Below, piece by piece: positions 35,546-45,743 of a stretch of DNA of 45,743 nucleotides (its first letter is position 1; each line of letters begins with the position of its first letter). Under the pieces are notes generated by a model. It saw only the letters and a program-made list of their open reading frames with translations. It was not told the DNA's origin and searched no databases. The translations under genes and the position numbers were made by a program. The stretch is from Virgibacillus halodenitrificans JCM 12304. GTDB taxonomy: Bacteria > Bacillota > Bacilli > Bacillales > Amphibacillaceae. The stretch is taken from contig NZ_BAZS01000032.1 in NCBI RefSeq assembly GCF_001310895.1, positions 1 through 45,743 on the forward strand, given 5' to 3'.

Positions 35546-35603
35546 AAGTATATATCATATAATAATAGGGTAAAAACAAATATTAACTAATTCTTAAATC
35601 ATC

Positions 35604-35747
35604 TTAAAAAAATACTGTAGGTTGTTTGATTGAAAGTACACTAGGCTCTCTATCCATGGACAAATCTACTGGATCATTTTGTTGGGCAAATGCAAAGCCT
35701 GTTACTAATAATGCACCCAATGATAAACCTGCTATAAATCTTTTCAT
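35604..35747 (-). CDS. 47-residue exported pro-peptide, candidate autoinducer of the adjacent HTH-TPR regulator
   Basis: A small gene starting 30 bp after the regulator stop, with AAAGGGGGG before the ATG. The protein has a classical Sec signal (MKRFIAGLSLGALLVTGFAF, then AQ as cleavage region) and a mature part of about 24 residues ending SVLSIKQPTVFF. The size and layout match PapR (48 residues, active peptide at its C terminus) and NprX, which follow the plcR and nprR genes. The active signal is probably the last 5-8 residues, made outside the cell and re-imported by an oligopeptide permease. The sequence is direct; the signalling role is inference. Confidence 0.75.
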   Translation of the reverse strand: MKRFIAGLSLGALLVTGFAFAQQNDPVDLSMDREPSVLSIKQPTVFF

Positions 35748-35776
35748 CTCATATCCCCCCTTTATCAAAGTAAACT

Positions 35777-37054
35777 CTAAATATTTGTAATTTGCTCATA
35801 GGCAAAATTAGCCACTTTATAATATTTTGTTGCATCCTTGTATTTATACTGCTTTTCGAAATGCTTTGCTAACAAATCTGCATAAATGATTACATTAGCA
35901 AAATCTTTATTTTTCTCTAAAAAAGGAATAAATTCTTTTATGACTAGATTCTCAAATTTAGTATGCTCTTCTCTCAAAAGATAATCATATGTGTGTAAAA
36001 CATAATCAAAAATTTTATATTGTTGAATATTCTTGAACTGATCTAGTAATTCAAATCCATACTTAATTGCTTTTTTTGTTTCTTCAAAATTGTATACATT
36101 ATAGTATTCTCTCACTAGGGAAGCTACCGCAGCTACTCGTTCTACAAGATGTACCTCTTCATCATTGATAACTTCTTGGAAGTACTTAATTGCTTCTTTA
36201 GCCTCTCCTTTAGTGGAATATAAATGACCAAGATTTTGATTTGTAAGCTGTATTAACTGTTTATTATTATTTAACTTTCCTAAATGTAAAGCTAAATTAA
36301 AGTTTTTTATTGCTTTATCATACATTTTTATTCTTCTATAAGAAATACCTAAGATGTTGTGACACTGAGCACATCTAACAAAATTGTAATGTTTCATGAA
36401 AGTATCTAATGCCTTTTTGGCATAATCAATTGCTTCCAAAGTATTTCTTAATTTACTGTGTGTAACAGATATAGCATATTCAGTATCAGCTATTTCCTGC
36501 CCTTCTAACTCAATACGATTAAGTTTATCTTCAGCAAGTCTATACATATGCATCGCCGGGTTGTATTCAGCTGTTACTGAATTATAATTCCCTCTAAACT
36601 TATACCAATAATACAGATGTAAATTATCAAAGGTACCTGATATCTCATTTAGCTCATTGATTTTATTTAATGCTTTATCAAATTCACCTAAAATTAGGTA
36701 GTATCTAATTTTATGAATCTCAAATAACAGTAAGCTTTCAGTCAAGTTTGAATCCATTAAACTCTGAATTTCTTTAAACTTTGAAGTAATCTCTTCTTTA
36801 TCGTTTACTTCAAACAACATCCCATACCATTCTTTGCATTTCTCTTGAATGGTAGATTCAAGTGAATTATCGATTTGGATTCCGAGGCGGGTGCAAAGAG
36901 CTTGAATGATCTCTGGACTTGCTTCTGTTTTGAGATTTTCAATTTTTGATAAATAGGATAGGGACACAATTCCATGTGCTAATTCCCCTTGTGTCATCTC
37001 TTGTTTTGTACGTTGCAGCTTAATATAAGATCCTAACTCTATCAATATACCCAC
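35777..37054 (-). CDS. HTH-TPR transcription regulator, RRNPP family (NprR/PlcR-like)
   Basis: A 425-residue protein. Residues about 7-62 form an Xre-type helix-turn-helix (IKLQRTKQEMTQGELAHGIV, then SYLSKIEN). The rest is a superhelix of TPR-like repeats, for example VRCAQCHNILGISYRRIKMY and NQNLGHLYSTKGEAKEAIKY. Length and order match NprR (about 420) and are longer than PlcR (about 285). RRNPP regulators bind re-imported peptides in the TPR groove and change their DNA binding. A candidate peptide gene follows directly. The gene lies between the proline symporter and P5C dehydrogenase genes on the same strand. Confidence 0.85.
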   Translation of the reverse strand: MGILIELGSYIKLQRTKQEMTQGELAHGIVSLSYLSKIENLKTEASPEIIQALCTRLGIQIDNSLESTIQEKCKEWYGMLFEVNDKEEITSKFKEIQSLMDSNLTESLLLFEIHKIRYYLILGEFDKALNKINELNEISGTFDNLHLYYWYKFRGNYNSVTAEYNPAMHMYRLAEDKLNRIELEGQEIADTEYAISVTHSKLRNTLEAIDYAKKALDTFMKHYNFVRCAQCHNILGISYRRIKMYDKAIKNFNLALHLGKLNNNKQLIQLTNQNLGHLYSTKGEAKEAIKYFQEVINDEEVHLVERVAAVASLVREYYNVYNFEETKKAIKYGFELLDQFKNIQQYKIFDYVLHTYDYLLREEHTKFENLVIKEFIPFLEKNKDFANVIIYADLLAKHFEKQYKYKDATKYYKVANFAYEQITNI

Positions 37055-37171
37055 CTTCTTTCCAATTTGAAGGAAATGTTTTCTTATAGTAATAGTATAT
37101 CATACTTTCAGATAATTCATATTGGGAAAATTAGTAGCATTTACCTGCTATAAACACCCAAAAAACTTTCC

Positions 37172-37233
37172 GATTTTCCTCGAACAGGAAAATCAGCCCC
37201 TACTTTTGATCTATTATCAAGAAAGCTGATTTT
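37172..37233 (-). terminator. Terminator after pruA with two competing hairpins
   Basis: AAAATCAGC (37189-37197) pairs with GCTGATTTT (37225-37233), while the overlapping AGGAAAATC (37186-37194) can instead pair with GATTTTCCT (37172-37180). On the minus strand both follow the pruA stop and T-runs are present. They cannot form at once. Confidence 0.55.
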
Positions 37234-37263
37234 AATATTGTTACTTTAGTCTTATTTTTAAAA

Positions 37264-38811
37264 TTAAAACATTTCCGATGTGGTCTTTCCTTGCATATGA
37301 TGGATTAAATAATCTGGACCGCCTGCTTTGGAATCTGTTCCAGACATATTAAATCCGCCAAATGGCTGGTAGCCAACAATTGCTGCTGTGCATCCACGAT
37401 TAAAGTATAGATTTCCTACGTGGAAGTCACGACGAGCTTGTTCTTGGTGTGCACGGTTATTTGTAATAACAGCGCCTGTTAAGCCATATTCCGTATTGTT
37501 AGCAATCTTAATTGCTTCTGTGAAATCCTTGGCTTTTGTTAACCCAACAACTGGACCAAATATCTCTTCCTGCATAATTCGAGCTTCGGGATCTAAATCT
37601 GCGAAAACTGTAGGATTTATGAACCATCCCTTACTATCATCGCCATCTCCACCAACAAGCAATTCTCCTTCTTTTTTCCCGATTTCTACATACTCCATAA
37701 TTTTATCGTATGCACCTTGATCAATTACTGGTCCCATGAAATGTGAATTATCATGTGGATTACCTGCTGATAATTCTTTTGTTAATTCAGCAACACGAGC
37801 TTTTACCTGATCATAAACATCCTCGTGAATAACAGCTCGTGAACATGCGGAGCATTTTTGACCGGAAAATCCAAAGGCTGATTGCACGATAGACTGTGCA
37901 GCAAGCTCCAGATCAGCTTCATTATCTACTACAATTGTATCTTTTCCACCCATTTCAATGATTGTACGTTTCAACCATTTTTGGCCTTCATGTACTTTCG
38001 CAGCACGCTCGAATATCCGAGTTCCAACTTCACGAGATCCTGTAAAGCTTACAAAACGGGTGCGCGGATGATCAACGAGATAATCCCCAACTTCTCCACC
38101 AGGACCTGGTATATAGTTAATAACTCCTGCCGGCAGTCCAGCCTCTTCCAGCACCTCCATTAATTTATATGCGATAACTGGTGTAGCACTGGCTGGTTTC
38201 AGCAATACGGTATTACCTGTTACCATTGCTGCAACAGTTGTTCCTGCCATGATCGCAAATAAGAAGTTCCACGGAGATATGACTACACCGACACCAAGCG
38301 GTATGTAATGATATTGATTATATTCAATCGGACGGCTTTCCACTTTTACTCCATCCTTTAATGCAAGCATCTGGCGGCCATAATACTCCAAAAAGTCGAT
38401 AGCTTCGGCTGTATCTGCATCCGCTTCCTTCCACGGCTTTCCGCCTTCTTTTACAAGATGAGCACTGAATTCATGTTTTCTACGGCGGATAATGGCTGCA
38501 GCTCTGAATAAAATATCTGCACGAAATTTCGGATCGGAAGTTCTCCATGTTTCAAAAGTGCTGTCAGCAACCTGCATGGCTTTTTCAGCTAAATCTTTAT
38601 TTGCCTTGGATACATACCCAATTACTTCTTCTTTGTTTGCAGGATTCACAGATACGATTTTTTCTTCTGTCGTTATCCGCTCGCCGCCAATAATTAGTGG
38701 ATACTCTTTACCTAGATCTGCTTCCACTTTTTTCAAAGCATTCAGCATTTCTTGCCTGTTTTCCTCTAAAGTAAAGTCTGTAAAAGGTTCATGTTTGTAA
38801 GGTACTACCAT
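37264..38811 (-). CDS. pruA: Delta1-pyrroline-5-carboxylate dehydrogenase
   Basis: A 515-residue aldehyde dehydrogenase of the RocA/PruA type, the standard length. The cofactor-binding [14 protein letters not shown], catalytic Glu in [12 protein letters not shown] and catalytic Cys in [12 protein letters not shown] are intact. It oxidises P5C (glutamate semialdehyde) to glutamate, the last step of proline and arginine breakdown. AGGAGAGGGG precedes the ATG. No proline dehydrogenase gene is adjacent. The nearby proline symporter and HTH-TPR regulator may belong to the same response. Confidence 0.95.
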   Translation of the reverse strand: MVVPYKHEPFTDFTLEENRQEMLNALKKVEADLGKEYPLIIGGERITTEEKIVSVNPANKEEVIGYVSKANKDLAEKAMQVADSTFETWRTSDPKFRADILFRAAAIIRRRKHEFSAHLVKEGGKPWKEADADTAEAIDFLEYYGRQMLALKDGVKVESRPIEYNQYHYIPLGVGVVISPWNFLFAIMAGTTVAAMVTGNTVLLKPASATPVIAYKLMEVLEEAGLPAGVINYIPGPGGEVGDYLVDHPRTRFVSFTGSREVGTRIFERAAKVHEGQKWLKRTIIEMGGKDTIVVDNEADLELAAQSIVQSAFGFSGQKCSACSRAVIHEDVYDQVKARVAELTKELSAGNPHDNSHFMGPVIDQGAYDKIMEYVEIGKKEGELLVGGDGDDSKGWFINPTVFADLDPEARIMQEEIFGPVVGLTKAKDFTEAIKIANNTEYGLTGAVITNNRAHQEQARRDFHVGNLYFNRGCTAAIVGYQPFGGFNMSGTDSKAGGPDYLIHHMQGKTTSEMF

Positions 38812-38869
38812 AAAAAAACCCCTCTCCTATTCCTTTTTACCCCGTATGATTACGCTTTCATTAGAAAGC

Positions 38870-38899
38870 AAAAAAAGGACGGGACATTCCCATCCTTCA
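38870..38899 (-). terminator. Terminator of the pcrB-pcrA-ligA-camS operon
   Basis: AAGGATGGGA and TCCCGTCCTT (minus strand) form a stem followed by seven T residues, about 40 bases past the camS stop. Confidence 0.8.
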
Positions 38900-38940
38900 T
38901 TTTAACTGAAATATTCTTAAAGTTCAATGTATGCATTAGA

Positions 38941-40188
38941 TTAATGGAAAAAATGTATTGTAGGCTTATCCGAGCCAGCTTTTCGGTAAATGACACTTTC
39001 CATTCTGTCACTTGAAGTAACCTTTACCTCTAAATCATAGTAATCCGAAAACATTTCTTTAACTAGCCCGTAAGCAAATTGAGTAAAACCAATTACTTCC
39101 CCTTTTCCATAAAACTCAATTGGAATTTCAAGCGTTAGCTTTTGCAATTCCTCATTAATATAGAAGCCTTTACCAATAACACCTACATAATTAGGGAAGT
39201 AACTAGCAATTTCGTTCCCAAAGCTAGTCACAATTTCGTGATCATCAAAATACTTTTTCTTACCCTCATCAGAAGGGAAGAGAATATTTTCTTCCTTAAT
39301 GGACTCCCAATCCCCAATCTTTTCTTTTCCAGCATCCACTACTGTCTTAGCTACAAAATTTCCTGGTACAGGAGAGGATTGGTCTTCTTCTCTATAGATG
39401 GCGATCATAATTGGGATATTTTTTGCACCCTCCATACCACGGATTCTCTCTAAAATAGTTTGTGCTACTTCATTACCTTTTTCCAGCATTTCCTTCTTAG
39501 GTATATCTCTGTAATAATAAGCTCCTCCTGTTTCGGTTTGATACCGATAAACAGATTTCATAGCAATACCTATCGACATGCCAGCGACTTCCACTGATTT
39601 ATCTTCCTTCTTTTTTAAAAAGTTTTGTTCAAGTACATGTGTCACATATTTAGGACTATTAACTTGCAATTCTTTTTTCTCTTTAGTTTTCATTTCATCG
39701 GTCATGTCTTTTATAGGCGGGTTTAGGCCACGACGAAGTTCTTCTTTTTTATATGCGAGCCATTGGTCAGAGACGGGTTGCTTGTCTTTTTTGCGTTTAT
39801 CAATCGCTGCTTCTAAAGCTTCATCAAACTGTTTCTTAGTTAAATCCCTGCTAAGCCAATCATACAATAAATCTTTTTCTAAAAATTGACCTTCTTGAAA
39901 TAGATAGTCCTTCGGTGAGAACACTTCCTTGGAATGTCTCCTCAAACCTTCTTCCATTTCATCAATATCAAGGCGATTACCAACTTGGTTTGTAATAACA
40001 CCTCGTGCTTGACTTGGTTCATATGGAAGGATCATTTTATAATTCTCATCAGAAAGCTGATAGCTTGGGACAATTGAGGTTTGCTCTTCTTGTTTATCTT
40101 CCTGCACGACCTCTTCCTCTGTATTATTCTGTGCACAGCTAGTTATAAGTAAAAGGCTGCTTAATAAAAGCAAGCTTATTTTTTTCAT
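38941..40188 (-). CDS. camS: CamS-family lipoprotein (sex pheromone precursor family)
   Basis: A 415-residue secreted lipoprotein: signal peptide with lipobox ITSC (Cys at residue 18), then an acidic, Gln-rich linker and a large extracytoplasmic CamS domain (about 45-415). In enterococci and staphylococci, peptides cut from the CamS signal act as plasmid sex pheromones; in bacilli the orthologue (YerH) has no settled role. It lies 14 bp after ligA, the conserved position. Confidence 0.9.
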   Translation of the reverse strand: MKKISLLLLSSLLLITSCAQNNTEEEVVQEDKQEEQTSIVPSYQLSDENYKMILPYEPSQARGVITNQVGNRLDIDEMEEGLRRHSKEVFSPKDYLFQEGQFLEKDLLYDWLSRDLTKKQFDEALEAAIDKRKKDKQPVSDQWLAYKKEELRRGLNPPIKDMTDEMKTKEKKELQVNSPKYVTHVLEQNFLKKKEDKSVEVAGMSIGIAMKSVYRYQTETGGAYYYRDIPKKEMLEKGNEVAQTILERIRGMEGAKNIPIMIAIYREEDQSSPVPGNFVAKTVVDAGKEKIGDWESIKEENILFPSDEGKKKYFDDHEIVTSFGNEIASYFPNYVGVIGKGFYINEELQKLTLEIPIEFYGKGEVIGFTQFAYGLVKEMFSDYYDLEVKVTSSDRMESVIYRKAGSDKPTIHFFH

Positions 40189-40202
40189 TTTATTAAAACT
40201 CC

Positions 40203-42221
<2,019 letters not shown>

Positions 42222-42550
42222 TTATTCTTTCGTAATTGGAGCGAACTTTGCCAATACCCGTTTGATTCCTGTTGGGGCAGGAAATGCTATATCAAGCTCC
42301 ATTCCTTCTCCTTCCCCTTGAACTTTAACGACAGTACCGACACCCCATTTTTTATGGTTTGCCTTGTCACCAGGTCCCCATGTTTTACTTTCTGCTCCTG
42401 TTGTTTGCTGCATTTTTTGAGCCTTTCTTTTCACTGGGGCAGGCTTTTCTTTTGGCTGACCGAAGATACTGCCACCAAACAAGGCAGCATTTGCCTCTTC
42501 CATTCCATCAATAAGTTCATCTGGTATTTCATTTATAAACCGACTAACAG
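42222..42550 (-). pseudogene. pcrA: C-terminal part of pcrA, out of frame with the helicase core
   Basis: This frame encodes the normal PcrA ending: [12 protein letters not shown], a Lys-rich linker, then the Tudor-like RNA-polymerase-binding domain (WGPGDKANHKKWGVGTVVKV and onward, final FAPITKE). It joins the upstream frame if one base is added at about 42550: the minus strand reads AACCTGTTAGTCGG where AACCCTGTTAGTCGG would give NPVSRF. An ATG at 42503 could start a separate 93-residue product, but without a good ribosome-binding site. Confidence 0.85.
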
Positions 42551-44440
42551 GTTCATATTCGTTCTACCAAATAACGTTCGCATTTTAGCATGAGTAAGAT
42601 ATAGTTGCTGTTCTGCTCTCGTTATTCCTACGTAAGCAAGTCTGCGCTCTTCTTCCATTTCCTCCTCTTCCATAAGGGAGCGGCTATGTGGAAAGACATT
42701 CTCCTCCATCCCGATCAGGAAAACAACTGGGAACTCCAAACCTTTAGCAGCATGCAATGTCATTAAGGTGATTTTCTCTTCATTTGTAGGATCTTCCTCG
42801 TCCACCTTATCAATATCAGCGACCAATGCCAGGTCAGTCAGGAAGGCAACGAGCGTCTTATCCTCTGCAGATGCTTCAAATTCCTTGGTAACAGTCATAA
42901 ACTCTTCCAAGTTCTCCAGACGGCTTTGTGCTTCAATAGTCCGCTCACTCTTTAGCATCTCTTCATAGCCTGTCCGTTGCAGTACTGCCTCAACCATATC
43001 CGTTGCAGTTAAAAATTCCTGTTGCTGTGAAAGTGTCTTAATCAGGTTACCAAATTCCGCAAGTGCATTTGCTGCTTTTTTGGATACACCGGTAAAATCG
43101 ACTTCTTTTACGGCTTCAAAAAAGGATATATCATGCAATGTCGCATGCTCTCTCAGCTTCTCTATAGATGTTTTACCTATTCCACGTTTTGGTACATTCA
43201 CTACACGTTCAAAACTAATATCATCATCAGGGTTTGTAATTAATCGCAGGTATGCAGTTAAATCCTTAATCTCTTTTCGCTCATAGAACTTGTGCCCGCC
43301 TACCATTTGATACACAATATTGGATTTCATAAATGTTGCCTCAATCGCTCGTGACTGCGCATTTGTCCGATAAAGAATGGCAATATCACTTGGAGAAAAT
43401 CCATCTCGGGTAAGTTCTTGGATTTTATTCGTTACGAAAAGAGCTTCCTCTTGTTCTGTCGCCCCTTGATAGTAGTGTATATTCTTTCCGTCCGGGTTCT
43501 CTGTCCATAGATTTTTCGGTTTCCGTCCTGGATTATTTGCAATGACTTTATTCGCTGCTTCCAGAATAGACTTGGTGGACCGATAATTTTGTTCCAAAAA
43601 TACAGTTCTTGAACTTGGATAATCTTTTTCAAAAGTGAGGATATTCGTAATATCTGCTCCACGCCAACGATAGATGGACTGATCCGAATCCCCTACGACA
43701 CATAGATTCTGATATCGATTAGCAAGCTGCTTAACCAATGAATACTGAGCGTGGTTTGTATCCTGATACTCATCTACATGGATATATTGAAATCTACGCT
43801 GATAATATTCCAGTACTTCCGGTACTCGGTTAAATAGATGTATTGTTTGCATGATTAGATCATCAAAATCTAAAGATTGATTTTTTGTAAGCATTTTTTG
43901 ATAGCCTTCATACACTTGGGAAACCTGGCGCTCATAAAAATTCCCCACCTTATTGCTGAATTCCTCTGGGGTAATCAATTCATTTTTCGCTGCACTAATT
44001 TGCCCAAGCATAGCCCGCGGGTCAAACTTTTTAGGATCAATATCCAGGTTTTTTAGAACTTGTTTAATAACGGACAGTTGATCACTGCTGTCCAAGATGG
44101 TGAAATTTTGATTGTAACCGATTCGGTCAATATCTCTTCTGAGAATACGAACACACATGGAGTGAAATGTCGAAACCCACATATATTCACTTTCCGGACC
44201 TACCAGCTTTCTCACTCGTTCCTTCATTTCTTTAGCTGCTTTATTTGTGAAGGTAATTGCAAGGACGTTCCGTGCTGCTACATCCTTCTCACCTAGTAAA
44301 TAAGCTATTCGATGTGTTAGCACACGTGTCTTACCACTACCTGCGCCTGCCATAATAAGAAGTGGTCCTTCTGTATGTTTTACTGCTTCCTGCTGTTCTT
44401 TATTCAATCCAGATAATAAGTCACCCATTGTCTGACTCAT
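42533..44440 (-). CDS. pcrA: ATP-dependent DNA helicase PcrA, truncated by a frameshift
   Basis: A 635-residue UvrD/Rep-family 3'-5' helicase; intact PcrA is about 740. All core motifs are present: [15 protein letters not shown] (Walker A), [18 protein letters not shown] (Walker B), [16 protein letters not shown], and the late motifs [17 protein letters not shown] and [14 protein letters not shown]. The frame then ends at LLVGL and stop, because one C appears missing in the following NPVSRF codons. Helicase activity could survive, but the C-terminal RNA-polymerase-binding domain is lost. Because PcrA is essential in B. subtilis, a base-calling error is a serious alternative. Confidence 0.93.
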   Translation of the reverse strand: MSQTMGDLLSGLNKEQQEAVKHTEGPLLIMAGAGSGKTRVLTHRIAYLLGEKDVAARNVLAITFTNKAAKEMKERVRKLVGPESEYMWVSTFHSMCVRILRRDIDRIGYNQNFTILDSSDQLSVIKQVLKNLDIDPKKFDPRAMLGQISAAKNELITPEEFSNKVGNFYERQVSQVYEGYQKMLTKNQSLDFDDLIMQTIHLFNRVPEVLEYYQRRFQYIHVDEYQDTNHAQYSLVKQLANRYQNLCVVGDSDQSIYRWRGADITNILTFEKDYPSSRTVFLEQNYRSTKSILEAANKVIANNPGRKPKNLWTENPDGKNIHYYQGATEQEEALFVTNKIQELTRDGFSPSDIAILYRTNAQSRAIEATFMKSNIVYQMVGGHKFYERKEIKDLTAYLRLITNPDDDISFERVVNVPKRGIGKTSIEKLREHATLHDISFFEAVKEVDFTGVSKKAANALAEFGNLIKTLSQQQEFLTATDMVEAVLQRTGYEEMLKSERTIEAQSRLENLEEFMTVTKEFEASAEDKTLVAFLTDLALVADIDKVDEEDPTNEEKITLMTLHAAKGLEFPVVFLIGMEENVFPHSRSLMEEEEMEEERRLAYVGITRAEQQLYLTHAKMRTLFGRTNMNLLVGL

Positions 44441-44460
44441 TATTACACCGCCCTTGCCTT

Positions 44461-45147
44461 TTAATTATCTTTTATTGCTTTTACCGTTTTTAATGCTTTC
44501 TTTATATCTGTATAAATAATATTCCCTACAATAATAACATCTGCATGTTCTTTCATTTCTCTTGCCTGGAATGTGTTTTCAATTCCACCACCATAGAAAA
44601 GCATTGTATCTTCCAGTTGTTCCTTTACCTTTCCAACAAGCTCCGGATCTCCGTACTTCCCACTGTATTCCATATAAAAAATAGGTAAATGGAAGACTTT
44701 TTCAGCCATATACGCATAAGCAATTACGTCTTTTTCATCTGGTAAATAGCTATTCGTATGACTAAATGCCTTTGCATCCTCGTTTAAGATACAATACCCT
44801 TCAAATAGCACTTCACTAAATTCCATCATATCAACAAATTCTTTTATTGCTTGATGTTGAATGTCCATCATCCACTTTTTCTCTGTTGAGTTTAATACCA
44901 TCGGGATGTAATAATAATCAAAGCCAGGTGTAATTGCCTCCATATTGGAAACTTCCAAAATACAAGGAACGGTATAACGACGTACTCTTGATAATAGATC
45001 AAGTACGCCGTCCAATGTGATATCATCTGTACCACCTACGATCACTGCATCGGTACCAGACTCACAAATTGCTTCCAAATCCTCGTCAGAAATTTCTTTG
45101 GCTGGATCTAATTTAAATATATGTTTCCACTCTTTTATGTTATACAA
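44461..45147 (-). CDS. pcrB: Heptaprenylglyceryl phosphate synthase
   Basis: A 228-residue TIM-barrel enzyme of the PcrB/GGGP synthase family. Visible motifs: [20 protein letters not shown] at the N terminus, VGGTDDIT, and [11 protein letters not shown]-type sequence near the end ([19 protein letters not shown]). It joins heptaprenyl diphosphate to glycerol-1-phosphate, an archaeal-type ether lipid step present in Bacillaceae. Start is TTG at 45147 with TTGGAGGA upstream. First gene of the pcrB-pcrA-ligA-camS operon. Confidence 0.95.
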   Translation of the reverse strand: MYNIKEWKHIFKLDPAKEISDEDLEAICESGTDAVIVGGTDDITLDGVLDLLSRVRRYTVPCILEVSNMEAITPGFDYYYIPMVLNSTEKKWMMDIQHQAIKEFVDMMEFSEVLFEGYCILNEDAKAFSHTNSYLPDEKDVIAYAYMAEKVFHLPIFYMEYSGKYGDPELVGKVKEQLEDTMLFYGGGIENTFQAREMKEHADVIIVGNIIYTDIKKALKTVKAIKDN

Positions 45148-45216
45148 AGTGATAATCCTCCAATTTATATTAAATTCTACCGTCTATTTATAAAATGTCA
45201 GTTCGCTCATTCGTTT

Positions 45217-45225
45217 ATTATACCA
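45217..45225 (-). promoter_or_regulatory. Extended -10 promoter of the pcrB operon
   Basis: On the minus strand TGG is followed directly by TATAAT, 70 bases before the pcrB TTG start. The interval 45226-45520 shows no supported gene. Confidence 0.55.
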
Positions 45226-45520
45226 AAAAAAGCAGTGGTAATTTAGGGATATGAGCAGGATTTTTTAGGTTGAAAAATTTTTAATGTGAGTTAGATGCTA
45301 CAAAGGGAAAATTGTTCCCGGTAACAAACGCTTTGAAGCCTATTGAGGGTGAGGGGAGAAAGATTTCGGAAAAATTCTTTAGGGAAGGATCATTTACACA
45401 AAATGTAATGGTAAATCAGTTTCCTCTTCTATCCATTTCGATCTTGAGCGACAACTCTCCCACCTCTTTTTCAGAAGTGATGCTTTTTGGGGAAAGCGGA
45501 GGTTATTAGAGAAGTAAACG

Positions 45521-45743
45521 TTGAACTACCCACCACTTATCGACCTTACGGTGTGATTGAAGTGGGAGATTCCTAAGAACACCAACCTAACGGTTAGTTT
45601 TGGATTAGGCTATCCCCGCAGTTCCTGCGGTTAATCGTAATGCTTCGTTACGAAGATTGATACTTGCGTTAATATCTCTTTGGTGATGAGTTTTGCACAT
45701 CGGACACTCCCATTCACGCAAGGCAAGATTTTTAACGTCTTTG
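45521..45743 (-). mobile_element. Right end of an IS200/IS605-type (IS1341-like) element, cut by the window edge
   Basis: The tnpB 3' end is followed by the conserved hairpin-rich right end, which finishes at about 45521 with GGGTAGTTCAA on the minus strand. The left end and any tnpA lie outside the window. Confidence 0.75.
45521..45743 (-). ncRNA. Probable omega-RNA (reRNA) of TnpB, 3' portion
   Basis: In IS605 elements the guide RNA overlaps the tnpB 3' end and runs to the element boundary. Here the minus strand after the tnpB stop carries CTAACCGTTAG, then CCCACTT ... AAGTGGTGGG enclosing ACCGTAAGGT, ending in TAGTTCAA. The next bases outside the element would be the guide. The 5' limit is unknown. 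Confidence 0.55.
45605..45743 (-). CDS. tnpB: TnpB (IS605 OrfB-family RNA-guided nuclease), C-terminal fragment
   Basis: The last 46 codons of tnpB, truncated by the window edge. The sequence [20 protein letters not shown] shows the second half of the C-terminal zinc ribbon (CPMC) and the RuvC-III motif ([11 protein letters not shown]) with its catalytic Asp, followed by the frequent family ending LTAGTAGIA. TnpB is an RNA-guided DNA nuclease that helps its transposon persist. Whether the rest is intact cannot be seen. Confidence 0.85.
   Translation of the reverse strand, partial: KDVKNLALREWECPMCKTHHQRDINASINLRNEALRLTAGTAGIA

Noticed and set aside
45312-45509. 65-codon plus-strand frame next to the IS605 end
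   Set aside because: No ribosome-binding site, no recognisable motif, composition not protein-like.

Overview
This is a low-GC Gram-positive chromosomal segment. The gene order pcrB-pcrA-ligA-camS-proline symporter-gatCAB-dgkB-rlmCD is that of Bacillus subtilis and its relatives. A qoxABCD cytochrome aa3 quinol oxidase operon with a heme O synthase nearby and the AT-rich sequence also fit a member of the Bacillaceae (Oceanobacillus/Virgibacillus-like is a guess; the sequence alone does not fix the genus).

Layout. 0-2.6 kb: a MocR-type regulator facing an EamA transporter across a short intergenic region with repeated operator-like motifs. 2.7-5.6 kb: a cold-shock protein and a class A penicillin-binding protein with a very long charged tail. 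6.0-10.1 kb: the qox operon, with a fifth small membrane gene after qoxD. 10.2-14.5 kb: a small membrane protein, a UbiA-type farnesyltransferase, a small zinc-ribbon-like protein and a short UvrA paralogue. 14.5-27.3 kb: an accessory (defence) island. It holds a decayed gene, a Septu-like ATPase/HNH pair, a DUF1643 protein, a probable DUF6414 protein, a complete type I restriction-modification operon (hsdM-hsdS-hsdR) and an EEP-fold hydrolase. 27.4-45.1 kb: conserved housekeeping genes, all on the minus strand. 45.5 kb to the edge: the 3' end of an IS605-type TnpB gene with its omega-RNA.

The most notable points are these. (1) A 425-residue HTH-TPR regulator is followed 30 bp downstream by a 47-codon ORF for a secreted peptide, the architecture of PlcR-PapR and NprR-NprX. 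It lies between a proline symporter and delta1-pyrroline-5-carboxylate dehydrogenase, and I propose it as an undescribed peptide quorum-sensing pair. (2) The 3' end of rlmCD appears to be repeated, in decayed form and with a similar terminator, at about 17.9 and 14.7 kb. This frames the defence modules as if cargo had been inserted serially at this gene end. (3) pcrA is broken by a single missing base that removes the C-terminal RNA-polymerase-binding domain. (4) A 34-codon one-helix membrane protein ORF with a TTG start and a good ribosome-binding site precedes the proline symporter.

The main limits are that family assignments rest on motifs I can read, not on database searches, and that promoters were judged by eye.
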